Counted from the stretch's first letter, positions 21,566 to 30,501 are shown. The stretch is DNA of 64,000 bases from JAHEKO01 sp965212505 (GCA_965212505.1 OZ243123.1:4650001-4714000); one strand, 5' to 3'. Notes: generated from the sequence alone by a model not told the origin. Program-made: numbers and translations.

Positions 21566-24033
21566 AGCGATCGACCGGCCTCGTCTTGGCGTTGCTAGCC
21601 GCGGTCGCGCTCCTGCCGGGTCCGCCGACGCCCGACCCACAGTTTGGGCAGCGACCCTTCGATCGACCCGACCAGGCGGCCGAGTTCGCTCGCGCAAAGC
21701 GGTTGGCCGGGAGCGGTATCTCCGATCCCGCCTCTGCGTACCGGAAGGCGCGCGCACACGTCGCCGAGATGCCGGTCTACTCGACGCGCCGCGACGTTCT
21801 GTCCGCCGCCCCCGAGACGCCGCGCAAGGTGACGTCGAACATCGACACCTGGACGGCCCTCGGCCCGGGCAATGTCGGCGGCCGCACTCGAACGCTCGCG
21901 ATCCACCCGAAAAAGCCGAAGATCATGTACGCCGGTGGCGTGTCGGGCGGAATCTGGAAGACCAAGAACAACGGTCGCAAGTGGCAGCCGATCGGCGACG
22001 AGCTGACCAACATCGCGGTCAACGTGCTCGCCCTCGACCCCGAGAGTCCGAACGTGGTCTACGCGGGCACCGGAGAGGGTTACTTCCGCGAGGAGGTGCG
22101 AGGCACCTCGCTGCCGCTCCGAGGCGGGGGCATCTTCAAGACCGAAGACGGGGGTGACAGCTGGCGACGGCTCGAGTCGACCTCTGGAGCGAACTTCTTC
22201 TGGGTCAACGACCTCGTCATCAGTCACCTCGATAGTTCGCGTCTCTACGCGGCGACCCGCAAGGGCGTCTTCCGATCCAGAGATGGTGGCGAGAGCTGGA
22301 AGCGGGTGTTGAAGACCAAGGTGAAGGGCGGCTGTCTCGATCTCGCCGCACGCACCGACCTGGACACCGACTATCTACTGGCCTCTTGTGGAACGCTCGC
22401 GCAGGCCAAGGTTCATAGGAAGGTCGACGCCAACTCCGCCGGCTCCTGGAGCGTCGTGCTCAGCGAGGGTCCGGAGATGGGGCGCACGTCTCTGGCGTTT
22501 GCGCCGTCCGATCAGAGTGTCGTGTACGCGGTTTCAGCGAGTAACGTCCCTGGCCCGGGAGGTCTGTTCGAGCAGGCGCTGCACGCGGTCTTCCGTTCGG
22601 ACGAAGGCGGGGCGCCGAACAGCTGGCGAGCGACCGTGCGCAATCGCGATCCGCGCACGATCAACACGTTGTTGCTCAGCAATCCGATCATCGCCGTGCT
22701 CGAGGAATGCGGCTTCCAGGGGCCAAACGACAACCTGGCGATGGGTTGGTACGTCAACATGATCACTGTCGATCCGCGCGACCCCGATCGGGTCTGGGTC
22801 GCTGGGGTCGACCTCTTCCGCTCAGATGATGGCGGTGAACGCTGGAACCCCGTCACCTACTGGTGGGCGGGCAGCGGCAACTCGAACTGGGTGCACGCCG
22901 ATCAGCATCGCCTCGTCTTCCATCCGAAGAAGAAGCGGACGGCCTTCTCGCTCAACGACGGCGGCATTGCGCGCACACGCAACGCCGATGCGTTTGTGCC
23001 CGACAGCGACTTCGGCATCTGCTCGCCGGGGGTGGCCGGCGTGTCCTGGAAGCGCCTCAACAACAGCTACGGAGTGACGCAGTTCTACCATGGCACGGCC
23101 TTCCCGGACGGCCGCACTTACATGGCCGGCGCCCAGGACAACGGCACCGTGCTGGGAAGTGACGGCTCCGGGAACAACGGTTGGGTTTCGGTCTTCGGCG
23201 GCGACGGCGGTTATTCGGCCGTCGACCCGCGCGACACCAACGTTCTCTATGTGACCTTCCAGAACGGCGAGGTCCGCAAGTCGTCTGACGGCGGATTCAA
23301 CTTCCAGTCCGCGACCGCCGGTATCGACGATCTGCCGCTCAACGACTCATCGAACTTCCGAGCCTTCGGTGACTTCTTCCTGTTCATCGCGCCGCTGACC
23401 CTGGACCAGAACGACCCCGATCGTCTCTGGACCGGCGGCACCCGGCTGTGGCGTACCGACGACGCGGCGGCCAACTGGCAGGGTGCGAGTGAACGCCTGA
23501 ACTCGGGCGGCAAGGCGAGCGCCATCGCCGTCGCCGAAGGGAACTCCGACGTCGTGCTCGTGGGTTCCGACACCGGCCACATCTACCGCAGTACTGCGGC
23601 GACCTCGGCCGACGAGGGAACCGTTTGGGACTCGACCCGCCCGCGGCAGGGGTTCGTCTCATCGGTAGCCTACGACCCGACCGACGCAAGTGTCGCCTAC
23701 GCGACCTACGCCGGCTTCGGCGGCGCACACGTCTGGCGCAGTGACGACGGTGGCGCGACCTGGAACTCCATCGATGGTGGTGGTGCCGGTTCGGTGCCCG
23801 ACGTCCCGGTGCACTCGATTGTCGTCGACCCGACGCGGCCTGAGCGCCTCTACATCGGCACCGACCTGGGCGTGATGGCCTCGACGGACGGCGGCGCGAC
23901 CTGGGCGGTCGAGAACACCGGCTTCGCCAACGCGGTCACCGAGTGGCTGTCGATCAACAGCGACCGCTCGACCGACGCCTATCTGTTTGCGTTCACGCAC
24001 GGCCGTGGCGCCTGGCGCGTGCCGCTCGAGTAG
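21562..24033 (+). CDS. Secreted BNR/VPS10-type beta-propeller protein
   Basis: An 823-residue exported protein with a clear signal peptide (hydrophobic core GLVLALLAAVALL). It carries many BNR/sortilin-like motifs with the pattern S-x-D-x-G-x-T-W (TEDGGDSW, SRDGGESW, SDDGGATW, STDGGATW), folding into one or two propellers. Similar proteins are annotated as glycosyl-hydrolase- or Ycf48-like and probably bind surface glycans or proteins. The start is TTG 21562, overlapping the upstream TGA, with GGAG 8 bases before it; it gives a cleaner signal peptide than the further upstream in-frame start. No C-terminal sorting signal was recognised. Confidence 0.85.
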   Translation: MKRSTGLVLALLAAVALLPGPPTPDPQFGQRPFDRPDQAAEFARAKRLAGSGISDPASAYRKARAHVAEMPVYSTRRDVLSAAPETPRKVTSNIDTWTALGPGNVGGRTRTLAIHPKKPKIMYAGGVSGGIWKTKNNGRKWQPIGDELTNIAVNVLALDPESPNVVYAGTGEGYFREEVRGTSLPLRGGGIFKTEDGGDSWRRLESTSGANFFWVNDLVISHLDSSRLYAATRKGVFRSRDGGESWKRVLKTKVKGGCLDLAARTDLDTDYLLASCGTLAQAKVHRKVDANSAGSWSVVLSEGPEMGRTSLAFAPSDQSVVYAVSASNVPGPGGLFEQALHAVFRSDEGGAPNSWRATVRNRDPRTINTLLLSNPIIAVLEECGFQGPNDNLAMGWYVNMITVDPRDPDRVWVAGVDLFRSDDGGERWNPVTYWWAGSGNSNWVHADQHRLVFHPKKKRTAFSLNDGGIARTRNADAFVPDSDFGICSPGVAGVSWKRLNNSYGVTQFYHGTAFPDGRTYMAGAQDNGTVLGSDGSGNNGWVSVFGGDGGYSAVDPRDTNVLYVTFQNGEVRKSSDGGFNFQSATAGIDDLPLNDSSNFRAFGDFFLFIAPLTLDQNDPDRLWTGGTRLWRTDDAAANWQGASERLNSGGKASAIAVAEGNSDVVLVGSDTGHIYRSTAATSADEGTVWDSTRPRQGFVSSVAYDPTDASVAYATYAGFGGAHVWRSDDGGATWNSIDGGGAGSVPDVPVHSIVVDPTRPERLYIGTDLGVMASTDGGATWAVENTGFANAVTEWLSINSDRSTDAYLFAFTHGRGAWRVPLE

Positions 24034-24165
24034 CTCCGGGCTCGTCTGGCGCACTCCTCCCGTCCTGTAGCGGGAAGGGCATGCACGGAGATCGACAGTC
24101 GCTCGTAAACCAACCGACGGGAGAGGCTCGGGCTAGAATCGGCTCTTTCCCGGAAGGAGGGGTCG

Positions 24166-24699
24166 ATGACTGGAGGGGCACAGCGGAGCTCGAGGCTCGG
24201 ACTCATCATTGGGGTCGCGGCGTTTGCGGGCGGCCTCTGGCTGCTACTCAACGCCATGAACGTCGGCGTGCCGGAGTTCAAGCGGCTGTGGCCGTCTCTC
24301 TTCATCGTTGCGGCGGTCGCGGCGTTGGTGGACTATTTCTTCCTCAAGCGCGTCCCCAGCTCGGCGGGTTGGATGGTGACCTTCTTCGGTTTCGGGGTCC
24401 TCGGATTCGCGCTGACGCTCGGCTACACCGACATGGGCAAGATCCTCGACTGGCTACCGAGCTTCCCGACCATCGCCGGGGTCGGGTTGCTGACTACGTG
24501 GATGGCGGGCGGCCGCCAGTCGACGAACCTACCGGTCGCCGGGATGGTCCTCGTCGGACTCGGCGTCCTCGGGTTCGCGGCGAGATTCGACTTCTTGCGC
24601 AAGATCCTGCCCTCGGCGCAAGTCATCTGGGCGCTCCTCTTCCTGCTCGGCGGCGCCTGGTTGGTCTGGCGCTATGTCATCCGCGCCAAGAACGACTAG
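24166..24699 (+). CDS. Small multi-pass membrane protein (LiaI/LiaF N-terminal-like)
   Basis: A 177-residue protein with about six hydrophobic helices. The pattern LGLIIGVAAFAGGLWLLL followed by RLWPSLFIVAA resembles the LiaF-type transmembrane domain (DUF5668-like) found in envelope-stress proteins. There is no soluble sensory domain. AAGGAGG stands about 6 bases before the ATG. The YjbR gene begins on the base directly after the stop, so the two are translated from one message. The function is unknown. Confidence 0.7.
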   Translation: MTGGAQRSSRLGLIIGVAAFAGGLWLLLNAMNVGVPEFKRLWPSLFIVAAVAALVDYFFLKRVPSSAGWMVTFFGFGVLGFALTLGYTDMGKILDWLPSFPTIAGVGLLTTWMAGGRQSTNLPVAGMVLVGLGVLGFAARFDFLRKILPSAQVIWALLFLLGGAWLVWRYVIRAKND

Positions 24700-25053
24700 G
24701 TGGCGACTGAAGCCGAAAAGCTCTTCGAACTCTGCCGCTCGCTCGCGGGTGTCACGGAAGACGTGAAGTGGGAGAAGAACTTGGTCTTTTCGGTCGGCGA
24801 GAAGATGTTCTGCGTATTCGGCCTGCCGGACGCCGAGACGATGAGTCTCAAGGTTGATGGCGAGGCCTTCGAGGCGCTGACCGAGCGACCGGGCATCAAG
24901 CCGGCTCCGTATCTCGCGCGCCACTCCTGGATCTTCCTCGAGTCGCTCGACGCGCTGCCGCGCGACTTCCTCGAAGAGCTCATCGAGCGCTCCCACCTTT
25001 TGGTAGCGGCCAAGCTGTCGAAGAAACTGCGCGCGCGGCTCAGGATCGCCTAG
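24700..25053 (+). CDS. MmcQ/YjbR-family protein
   Basis: A 117-residue protein matching the MmcQ/YjbR family: the VKWEKNLVFSVGEKMFCVF strand region and the C-terminal SHLLVAAKLSKKLRARL helix are typical. E. coli YjbR has a double-wing fold suggested to bind DNA; the physiological role in other bacteria is not established. The start is GTG 24700, immediately after the preceding stop codon. Confidence 0.85.
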   Translation: MATEAEKLFELCRSLAGVTEDVKWEKNLVFSVGEKMFCVFGLPDAETMSLKVDGEAFEALTERPGIKPAPYLARHSWIFLESLDALPRDFLEELIERSHLLVAAKLSKKLRARLRIA

Positions 25054-25146
25054 CGGATTCGTCTTCCCGGGCCTCTTGCGCCGAACGCGCCTCGCCGCAT
25101 AGGTTTGGCAGAGGGCCGAAACCTGAACGAGGTCGAGGGGAGAACC

Positions 25147-26085
25147 ATGAAGTACCTGTGCCTGAGCATGATCGTGCTGACACTCGTCGCGCTGGCGCCG
25201 CCGCCGGCAGCCGCGCACGACACCATGTCCATGGCCGAGCTGCTGCAGGCGTTCGGCTGGGACTTCGAGACCGCCGAGATCACCGTCGAGCAGGTGGGCG
25301 AGAACCTCTGGGTGCTGTTCGGGCTCGGAGGCAACGTCCTCGCGTCGATCAGTCCGCAGGGGGTCCTGATCGTCGACGACCAGTTTCCGGAGCTGATGCC
25401 GAAGATCAAGGCCGCGATCGCCGAACTTGGTGGCGGCGATGTCGACTTCGCCATCAACACGCACTGGCACTTCGATCATGCCGACGGCAACAAAGTGCTG
25501 GGCGAGGAGGGGACCTGGTTGGTCTCGCAAATCAACTCGCGCGAGATGATGCTCGACACCCACACCATCGACCTGGTCGGTGCTGCTGTCGACCAGCCCG
25601 CCTATCCGAGCGAGGCGCTGCCGGTGATCACCTACGTCGACGAGATGCAGTTCTTCTTCAACGACGAGCGCATCGACCTGGTGCACTTCGGGCCAGCCCA
25701 CACCACCGGCGACACGGTGGTGATCTTTCGCGGCCACAACGTCGTGCACATGGGAGACGTCTTCAACAACACCGGCTATCCGTTCATCGACGCCGGCAAT
25801 GGCGGCAGCCTGGATGGTCTCATCACCTTCTGCCGGGCGGTGCTCGACCGCATCGACCCGGGCACCGTCGTCGTGCCGGGACACGGTCCGGTAGCGACCT
25901 ACGCCGAGCTCGACGCCTACACCTCGATGTTGGCCACCATTCGCGACCGCATGCAGGCCCTCATCGACCGAGGGGCGAGCTTGAGCGACATCATCGAGGC
26001 CAAGCCGACGGCGGAGTGGGACGACAAGATGGGCGACCCGGCCCGTGTTCTCGATCGCGCCTACCTGAGCATGACGCGTCACTAG
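25147..26085 (+). CDS. Exported metallo-beta-lactamase-fold hydrolase
   Basis: A 312-residue protein with a signal peptide ending near PPAAAHD, so it is probably periplasmic. The zinc motif is NTHWHFDHADGN (HxHxDH); further ligands come from GPAHTTGD, HMGDVF and VVPGHGPV. This resembles the subclass-B3-like or quinoprotein-relay MBL-fold hydrolases often seen in this phylum, not the B1 enzyme encoded further on. The substrate is unknown; a true beta-lactamase activity is not implied. ATG 25147 has GGGGAG about 5 bases upstream. It converges with the flavoprotein gene. Confidence 0.9.
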   Translation: MKYLCLSMIVLTLVALAPPPAAAHDTMSMAELLQAFGWDFETAEITVEQVGENLWVLFGLGGNVLASISPQGVLIVDDQFPELMPKIKAAIAELGGGDVDFAINTHWHFDHADGNKVLGEEGTWLVSQINSREMMLDTHTIDLVGAAVDQPAYPSEALPVITYVDEMQFFFNDERIDLVHFGPAHTTGDTVVIFRGHNVVHMGDVFNNTGYPFIDAGNGGSLDGLITFCRAVLDRIDPGTVVVPGHGPVATYAELDAYTSMLATIRDRMQALIDRGASLSDIIEAKPTAEWDDKMGDPARVLDRAYLSMTRH

Positions 26086-26122
26086 AGGCTGCTGCAGGCT
26101 CTATCTCGAGCCGCTCGACGCG

Positions 26123-27337
26123 CTAGCGCCGGAGTTTCTCGATCAGGCCGAAAACCTCGTCGACCTGCTCCCAGCCGGTACGCATGAGGAACGTGTTGTT
26201 GCGCCCGTAGGACTTGGCCCCGACGATGAAGAAGTTCGGCTCCGGGTTCACGAGCGTGTCCGCTCCGTGACTCTCCTGGGCGAGACAGTCTCCGCTGCTC
26301 GAGCCGAGGAGTGCTGCGGCAAGCTTCATCGGGCCGCTGGTGGCGTAGCACTCGTGGACTTGCAGCTGTCGGTAGAGGCTGTGATCGCCGACAAATCCTG
26401 TGAGCGAGACCATGCGGTCTACATCGAGGGTCGTCCGCTCGCCGCTGCGATGGCGGAGTGTCACTTTGTAGCTGCCGTTGGTCGCGGAGATCGACTCGAC
26501 CACCACGCCCAGCTCGGTCTTCACCCGGGAGCTTTCCTCGGCGATCTTTTGCGCACGACGAGTGAGACGGGCGCGCTCCGGCAGCGGATCGTCCGGGTCG
26601 ACGTGCCAGCGAGGGCTCTCCGAGCGGAGCGCCCAGGTCACCTCGGTGCCCGGGAAGCGCTCGGCCAGCCAGGCCAGGTCGACGACTGCGGTCTGCGCTG
26701 AGTGCCCGGCGCCGACCAGGAGGATCTTTTTCCCCGCCCACCGGCTCTCGTCGCGCACGAGGTCTGGGATGTGGCGCTCGATCGCCGCGGCCGCCGCCTC
26801 TTCTCCAGGGGCTTCGATACCGCCGTCGCCGAGTGCGTTCGGGTGACCCCAAGAGCCGGTGCAGTCCAAGACGACGTCCGCGTGCTCGACCCTTTCGCGC
26901 CCATGCTCGTCCTCGACCAACAGGCGGAACGGCTGTGCGCGGCGCTCCTCGGAGCCGATCTCCTCGTGCTTGAGTAGCCCCTCGCGTCCCACTCGCTTGA
27001 CCCGCGTACCGGTTCTCACGTGCGGGGCGACCTGCGGGAGCTCCGCGATCGGGGCGAAGACCGTCTCGACCAGTTCGCTACCGGTGGGACAGTCCGGGTC
27101 GTCCTCGGCTGGCAGTCCCGCTCCGGTCCCTGCCAGTGCGCGACGCATTCGAGGCGAAATGTCCAATCCCCACGGGGTGAAGAGACGCACGTGGCCCCAG
27201 CGACGAACGCTCGAACAGACCTCGGAGCCGGCTTCGTAAACAGTGAACGAGCAGTCGCTTTCTTGGGCTGCGAGGGCTGCTTCGAGTCCTACGGGGCCCG
27301 CGCCCAGAATGGCGATGTGCGGTGTTTCGGAGCTCAT
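26123..27337 (-). CDS. FAD/NAD(P)-binding oxidoreductase of the arsenic-type cluster
   Basis: A 404-residue flavoprotein with two Rossmann motifs: ILGAGPVGLEAALAA near the N-terminus for FAD and LLVGAGHSAQTAVVDLA near the middle for NAD(P). The layout is like flavin monooxygenases and TrxB-like pyridine nucleotide oxidoreductases (ArsO-like proteins in arsenic islands are one comparison), but no substrate motif was recognised. ATG 27337 follows the metallophosphoesterase stop by 3 bases, making it the last gene of the minus-strand cluster that starts at 31350. It may oxidise or reduce the product of the upstream methyltransferase and radical SAM enzymes; this is inferred from position only. 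Confidence 0.8.
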   Translation of the reverse strand: MSSETPHIAILGAGPVGLEAALAAQESDCSFTVYEAGSEVCSSVRRWGHVRLFTPWGLDISPRMRRALAGTGAGLPAEDDPDCPTGSELVETVFAPIAELPQVAPHVRTGTRVKRVGREGLLKHEEIGSEERRAQPFRLLVEDEHGRERVEHADVVLDCTGSWGHPNALGDGGIEAPGEEAAAAAIERHIPDLVRDESRWAGKKILLVGAGHSAQTAVVDLAWLAERFPGTEVTWALRSESPRWHVDPDDPLPERARLTRRAQKIAEESSRVKTELGVVVESISATNGSYKVTLRHRSGERTTLDVDRMVSLTGFVGDHSLYRQLQVHECYATSGPMKLAAALLGSSSGDCLAQESHGADTLVNPEPNFFIVGAKSYGRNNTFLMRTGWEQVDEVFGLIEKLRR

Positions 27338-27340
27338 GGG

Positions 27341-28447
27341 TCAGTACCTTGAAGAAGCCCGCTCCTTGGCGGGGAGGATTTCCAAGCAGGTGGTCCACCA
27401 TCCGGTGAGGACGGTCTCGACGAACTCTTCCGGCAGCTCTTCGACTCGCATCTCTGCCGCGAGCGCGTCGTGATCGTAGGCGAGCGGAACCAGCTCGACC
27501 GCAAGCCCTTCCGATCTCTCTTCGAGCATGGCGTACCAGACGTGAGTGTTGCCATCGTTTGCCGGCCGGCCGATGACACCTACGTTGACGACGTCGCCGC
27601 CGGAGGGCAGTTTGCGGTGCCATGGCAGACCGGTGTGGGTACAAAGGAAGCCGTCCGCCTTCTCCTGGCCGAGAAGCACTTCGAGGAACGCTGTCGGTGT
27701 CGTGGAAAGAAACAGGAACTCGTTGATCTGTCGGGGTGAGCCGTGGACCAGCAACAGTTCGCGATCGCCGACGCGCACACGCCGTCGCTCCGGCAGCTCC
27801 CCCATCCACTCCTTGAACTCGGGCGCGCAATTGCGGGCTGTGTAGTTGTACGAGAGCTCTGCGAAGTGGTTGTCGCGCGGATCCGTGTAGCCGCAGTTGC
27901 AGTCCTCGTGGCCGGTTGCCAGCGACTGCTCGTAGTTGCCCTGAAGGGTCGACACGCCCCCCTCGTCGAGCAGTGGTCGGACCCGGTTCGGATTGGGCCC
28001 GAAGCCGCCCAGATCTCCGAGGCAGTAGATCGCCTCGGCCCCTCGCCGGGTCGCGTCGTCGAGGAGAGCGGTCAAGCCGTAGTGGTTGTTGTAGACGCCG
28101 CCAAAGACTGCGATCCGCGAGTACGGCCCCTCTACCGGAGTCTCGTCGTCCGAAATCGCCAAGAAGCTGTCGACCTCTTCGGCGCGCCCTTCCGGCGAGA
28201 GCTCGCGACCGGCCTTCGCGGTCGCCTCTCGGAACTCACCCAGCGGCACCAACCTCTCCCCCCAGGTCGCAAGACCACGATGCACGGTCAGAGGCGACGA
28301 GTCGCGCCGCTTCTTGTCTCGATCGTCCTTTGGAGTTCTCGGGCTCATTCGGAGGAACCAAGAGAGGGGCTCGTCAAACAACTGGCCATCGACGCAAGTC
28401 CGACAGGAGGGTTTGTCAAGGGAGGGCTCTCCCTTGACCCCAATCAA
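27341..28447 (-). CDS. Metallophosphoesterase-fold protein with altered metal ligands
   Basis: A 368-residue protein. From about residue 110 it follows the calcineurin-like phosphoesterase order, but motif I is FGGVYNNH (residues 115-122) in place of GDxHGN, and motif III is GNYE in place of GNHD. GD (LGDLGGFG), LLLVHGSP and THTGLPWH are kept, as is a DCNCGY segment. I recall a subfamily with FGGPYSN in the same place, so the change looks inherited. The start is uncertain: TTG 28447 has AAGGGAG 4 bases upstream, while ATG 28348 lacks a ribosome site but gives 335 residues. The gene lies 18 bases after the radical SAM gene and 3 bases before the flavoprotein gene. Confidence 0.75.
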   Translation of the reverse strand: MIGVKGEPSLDKPSCRTCVDGQLFDEPLSWFLRMSPRTPKDDRDKKRRDSSPLTVHRGLATWGERLVPLGEFREATAKAGRELSPEGRAEEVDSFLAISDDETPVEGPYSRIAVFGGVYNNHYGLTALLDDATRRGAEAIYCLGDLGGFGPNPNRVRPLLDEGGVSTLQGNYEQSLATGHEDCNCGYTDPRDNHFAELSYNYTARNCAPEFKEWMGELPERRRVRVGDRELLLVHGSPRQINEFLFLSTTPTAFLEVLLGQEKADGFLCTHTGLPWHRKLPSGGDVVNVGVIGRPANDGNTHVWYAMLEERSEGLAVELVPLAYDHDALAAEMRVEELPEEFVETVLTGWWTTCLEILPAKERASSRY

Positions 28448-28460
28448 CTCTCTCCCTTGA
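28416..28460 (-). promoter_or_regulatory. Repeated Shine-Dalgarno element with matching anti-element
   Basis: Reading the minus strand, TCAAGGGAGAG occurs at 28460-28450 and again at 28437-28427, and CTCCCTTGA, its complement, at 28424-28416. The first copy holds the ribosome site for the TTG start at 28447. The second copy and the complement form a perfect 9-bp hairpin with a 4-base loop. The complement could instead pair with the first copy and block the start, so two exclusive structures are possible. A role in controlling translation is inferred. Confidence 0.4.
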
Positions 28461-28465
28461 TTCGG

Positions 28466-29350
28466 TCACGTCTTGCAACTCACTCCGAACACATGGCACG
28501 TCCAGCAGGCCGGATGCCCCATCTCGAACGGCCCCAGCGTGTCGGCGATCGCCTCGCCCATCTTGCCGTCGGGCTCGTTGACCAGAATCGGGCAGACCCA
28601 CACCCCTTGATCGGTGACCATTCGGCAGCCGCTGCATTGCAAGTGCGACCAGCCGTCGGATGGCGTGTCGCCCTCGCGCAACCGCTGCCAGCTCTCGTAG
28701 GCGCCGCCGCGTTCGGCCTCGGCGCCCATGCGGAAGACGGGTAGCATCTTGAGCCGCGGCTTCTCGATGCCCATCTCGCTCAGGAGCTCGAAGAAGCGCA
28801 GGCGACCCTCTCGAGAGGCGTTTTGATCGTGCACCTCGGTGACCGTGATCACGGGATTGATCCCCGCTCGGTAGAGGTTGGAGATCCCGCCGAGAATCCG
28901 CACGAACGTCCCTTCGCCTCGAATCGGGTCGTTCGTGGCGGCGTCGTAGCCGTCCATCGACACTCTGAAGTCGAGAGAGTAGTCGCTCGCCGTGGCGAGT
29001 TTCGCGAGTCGCTCGCAGCGCACCGGATCGAGAAGTAGACCGTTGGTGAGAACCGTCGCCGGGCCGTACTCGAGAGTCCTCGCGAGGATGGCCTCCATCT
29101 CGGAATTGAGGAACGGCTCGCCGCCGGTGAAGTAGTACTCCTTCACCCCCAGGCGCGCGCCCTCTTCGAGATAGGGCACAACCTCTTCCAACGACAACCC
29201 ATCGTGAGTGTGGTTGGTCGGCGAGCTCGAGACGAAGCAGTGCGTGCACGCGAGATTGCACACCGTACCGGCGATCTGAAACCAGAGGGTGTCCAGCGAG
29301 CGGAGCTCGACCTTCGGTGCAGCCCGCGCGACCTCGATCGGCTGACTCAG
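28466..29350 (-). CDS. Radical SAM enzyme of the arsenic-type cluster, probable CTG start
   Basis: A radical SAM protein of about 294 residues. The 4Fe-4S motif is CNLACTHC (C31, C35, C38), preceded by the usual strand LWFQIAGT; TGGEPF is the SAM-binding GGE motif. The C-terminus has further cysteines (QCSGCRM, WVCPI, CWTCHVFGVSCKT) fitting a SPASM/twitch-like auxiliary cluster domain. No ATG, GTG or TTG lies upstream of the strand. CTG 29350 overlaps the methyltransferase TGA as CTGA and has GGGAG 7 bases before it, so I take it as the start. GTG 29263 would remove the strand. A radical transfer onto a methylated arsenical, as for ArsS, is suggested by context, but it lacks the ArsS cysteine-rich domain. 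Confidence 0.75.
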   Translation of the reverse strand: MSQPIEVARAAPKVELRSLDTLWFQIAGTVCNLACTHCFVSSSPTNHTHDGLSLEEVVPYLEEGARLGVKEYYFTGGEPFLNSEMEAILARTLEYGPATVLTNGLLLDPVRCERLAKLATASDYSLDFRVSMDGYDAATNDPIRGEGTFVRILGGISNLYRAGINPVITVTEVHDQNASREGRLRFFELLSEMGIEKPRLKMLPVFRMGAEAERGGAYESWQRLREGDTPSDGWSHLQCSGCRMVTDQGVWVCPILVNEPDGKMGEAIADTLGPFEMGHPACWTCHVFGVSCKT

Positions 29351-30501
29351 CAGCAGTCTCCCGGTTCGCAGCAGGCCTTGGCCTCGGTGGTTGCGTCGTA
29401 TTCGAGCCCTTTCGTTTCACGAGGGTGCCGAAGGACCGTGCGCGAGCAGTCGAACGGCTCGGCGGCCTCGAGCGGAACCTCCTCGAGCGGATCGACGAAG
29501 TCGAAGTGCTCGCGATAGGGCTCGCGCTTGTAGATGTTGTAGGTCTTGTCGCAGACAGCGTAGCGGTGGCCACGCTCCATGCGGTGATCGTCGTCGTCGA
29601 GGACCTCTTTGAACGGACCGCGATAGACCACCGCCTGGTTGCGCTCGACGCAGGGCCCTTCTTTGCCCTTGAACGCCTCGACGGTGAGCGAACGGAACTC
29701 GATGCCCTCGACGGTGCGCCACGGCTCTTCCTGCCGTTCGAGCACTCGCACGCCGTAGAAGCCGACCTCTTCGAACGCTTTCAGAAATCCGTCTTCGGTG
29801 AAGGCGCCAGAGATACAGCCACTCCAGAGATCCGCGTCCGTCTGCATGGAGAGCGGTACATCTTCGTCGCTCACAATGTCCGAGATCACCGCGCGACCGC
29901 CGTTGTTCAGCACTCGGTAGATCTCTTCGAAGAGCTCGCGCTTGCGCGAGTTGTCGACCAGGTTCAGCACGCAGTTCGACACCACCACGTCGACCGAGTC
30001 GTCGGCGACCAACGGCCGGCTCCGGCGAAGCTCTTCGCTCAACCCTTCGATCTCGAGCAGGCCCTCGACGTCGGTAACCGGCGTCGAGCCGAGGCGCTCC
30101 TCGAGTAGGTCGAGGTCTAGGGCGAGGTCCTGAATCCGCCCTCGGCGAAATTCGACGTTCGAGAAGCCGATGCGCTCGGCGACCACCGGTACGTTGCGAC
30201 GTGCGACATCGAGCATGTCGGGCGTCATGTCGACGCCGATCACCTTGCCCTGCGCTCCCACCACCTGGGCTGCGATGAAGCAGATCTTCCCTGTTCCGCT
30301 CCCCAGGTCGAGCACGGTCTCGCCTTCGTTCAGGAAGCGGCTCGGATCACCGCAACCGTAGTCGCGCTCGAGAACCTCGCTCGGGATCACCTCCAAGTAG
30401 CGAGGGTCGTAGTCGACCGGGCAGCAGAGCTCCGGCACCTGGGTCTGGGCGCCGGCGCTGTAGCGCTCTTTGACGGCCCGCTCTGTATTGGCAACTGTCA
30501 T
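29347..30501 (-). CDS. arsM: ArsM-like SAM-dependent arsenite methyltransferase
   Basis: A 384-residue class I methyltransferase. The SAM motif is VLDLGSGTGK (residues 63-72). The three cysteines that bind As(III) in ArsM enzymes are present in their usual contexts: YGCGDP (C50), SNCVLNLV (C177) and SGCISGAF (C229). There is also an N-terminal CC pair (26-27) and a C-terminal tail ending CCEPGDCC. The C-terminal third is longer than in short ArsM proteins. ArsM adds methyl groups to arsenite for detoxification or as the first step to arsenosugars. The gene is translationally coupled to the radical SAM gene. Arsenite as substrate is inferred from the cysteines. Confidence 0.85.
   Translation of the reverse strand: MTVANTERAVKERYSAGAQTQVPELCCPVDYDPRYLEVIPSEVLERDYGCGDPSRFLNEGETVLDLGSGTGKICFIAAQVVGAQGKVIGVDMTPDMLDVARRNVPVVAERIGFSNVEFRRGRIQDLALDLDLLEERLGSTPVTDVEGLLEIEGLSEELRRSRPLVADDSVDVVVSNCVLNLVDNSRKRELFEEIYRVLNNGGRAVISDIVSDEDVPLSMQTDADLWSGCISGAFTEDGFLKAFEEVGFYGVRVLERQEEPWRTVEGIEFRSLTVEAFKGKEGPCVERNQAVVYRGPFKEVLDDDDHRMERGHRYAVCDKTYNIYKREPYREHFDFVDPLEEVPLEAAEPFDCSRTVLRHPRETKGLEYDATTEAKACCEPGDCC

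Noticed and set aside
24529..26082. 517-codon minus-strand open frame across the YjbR and metallo-hydrolase genes
   Set aside because: Antisense to two genes with clear families; no start signals.
25147..26085. Second lactamase resistance gene
   Set aside because: It has the general MBL fold with an HxHxDH motif, but nothing specific to beta-lactamases; called only a hydrolase.
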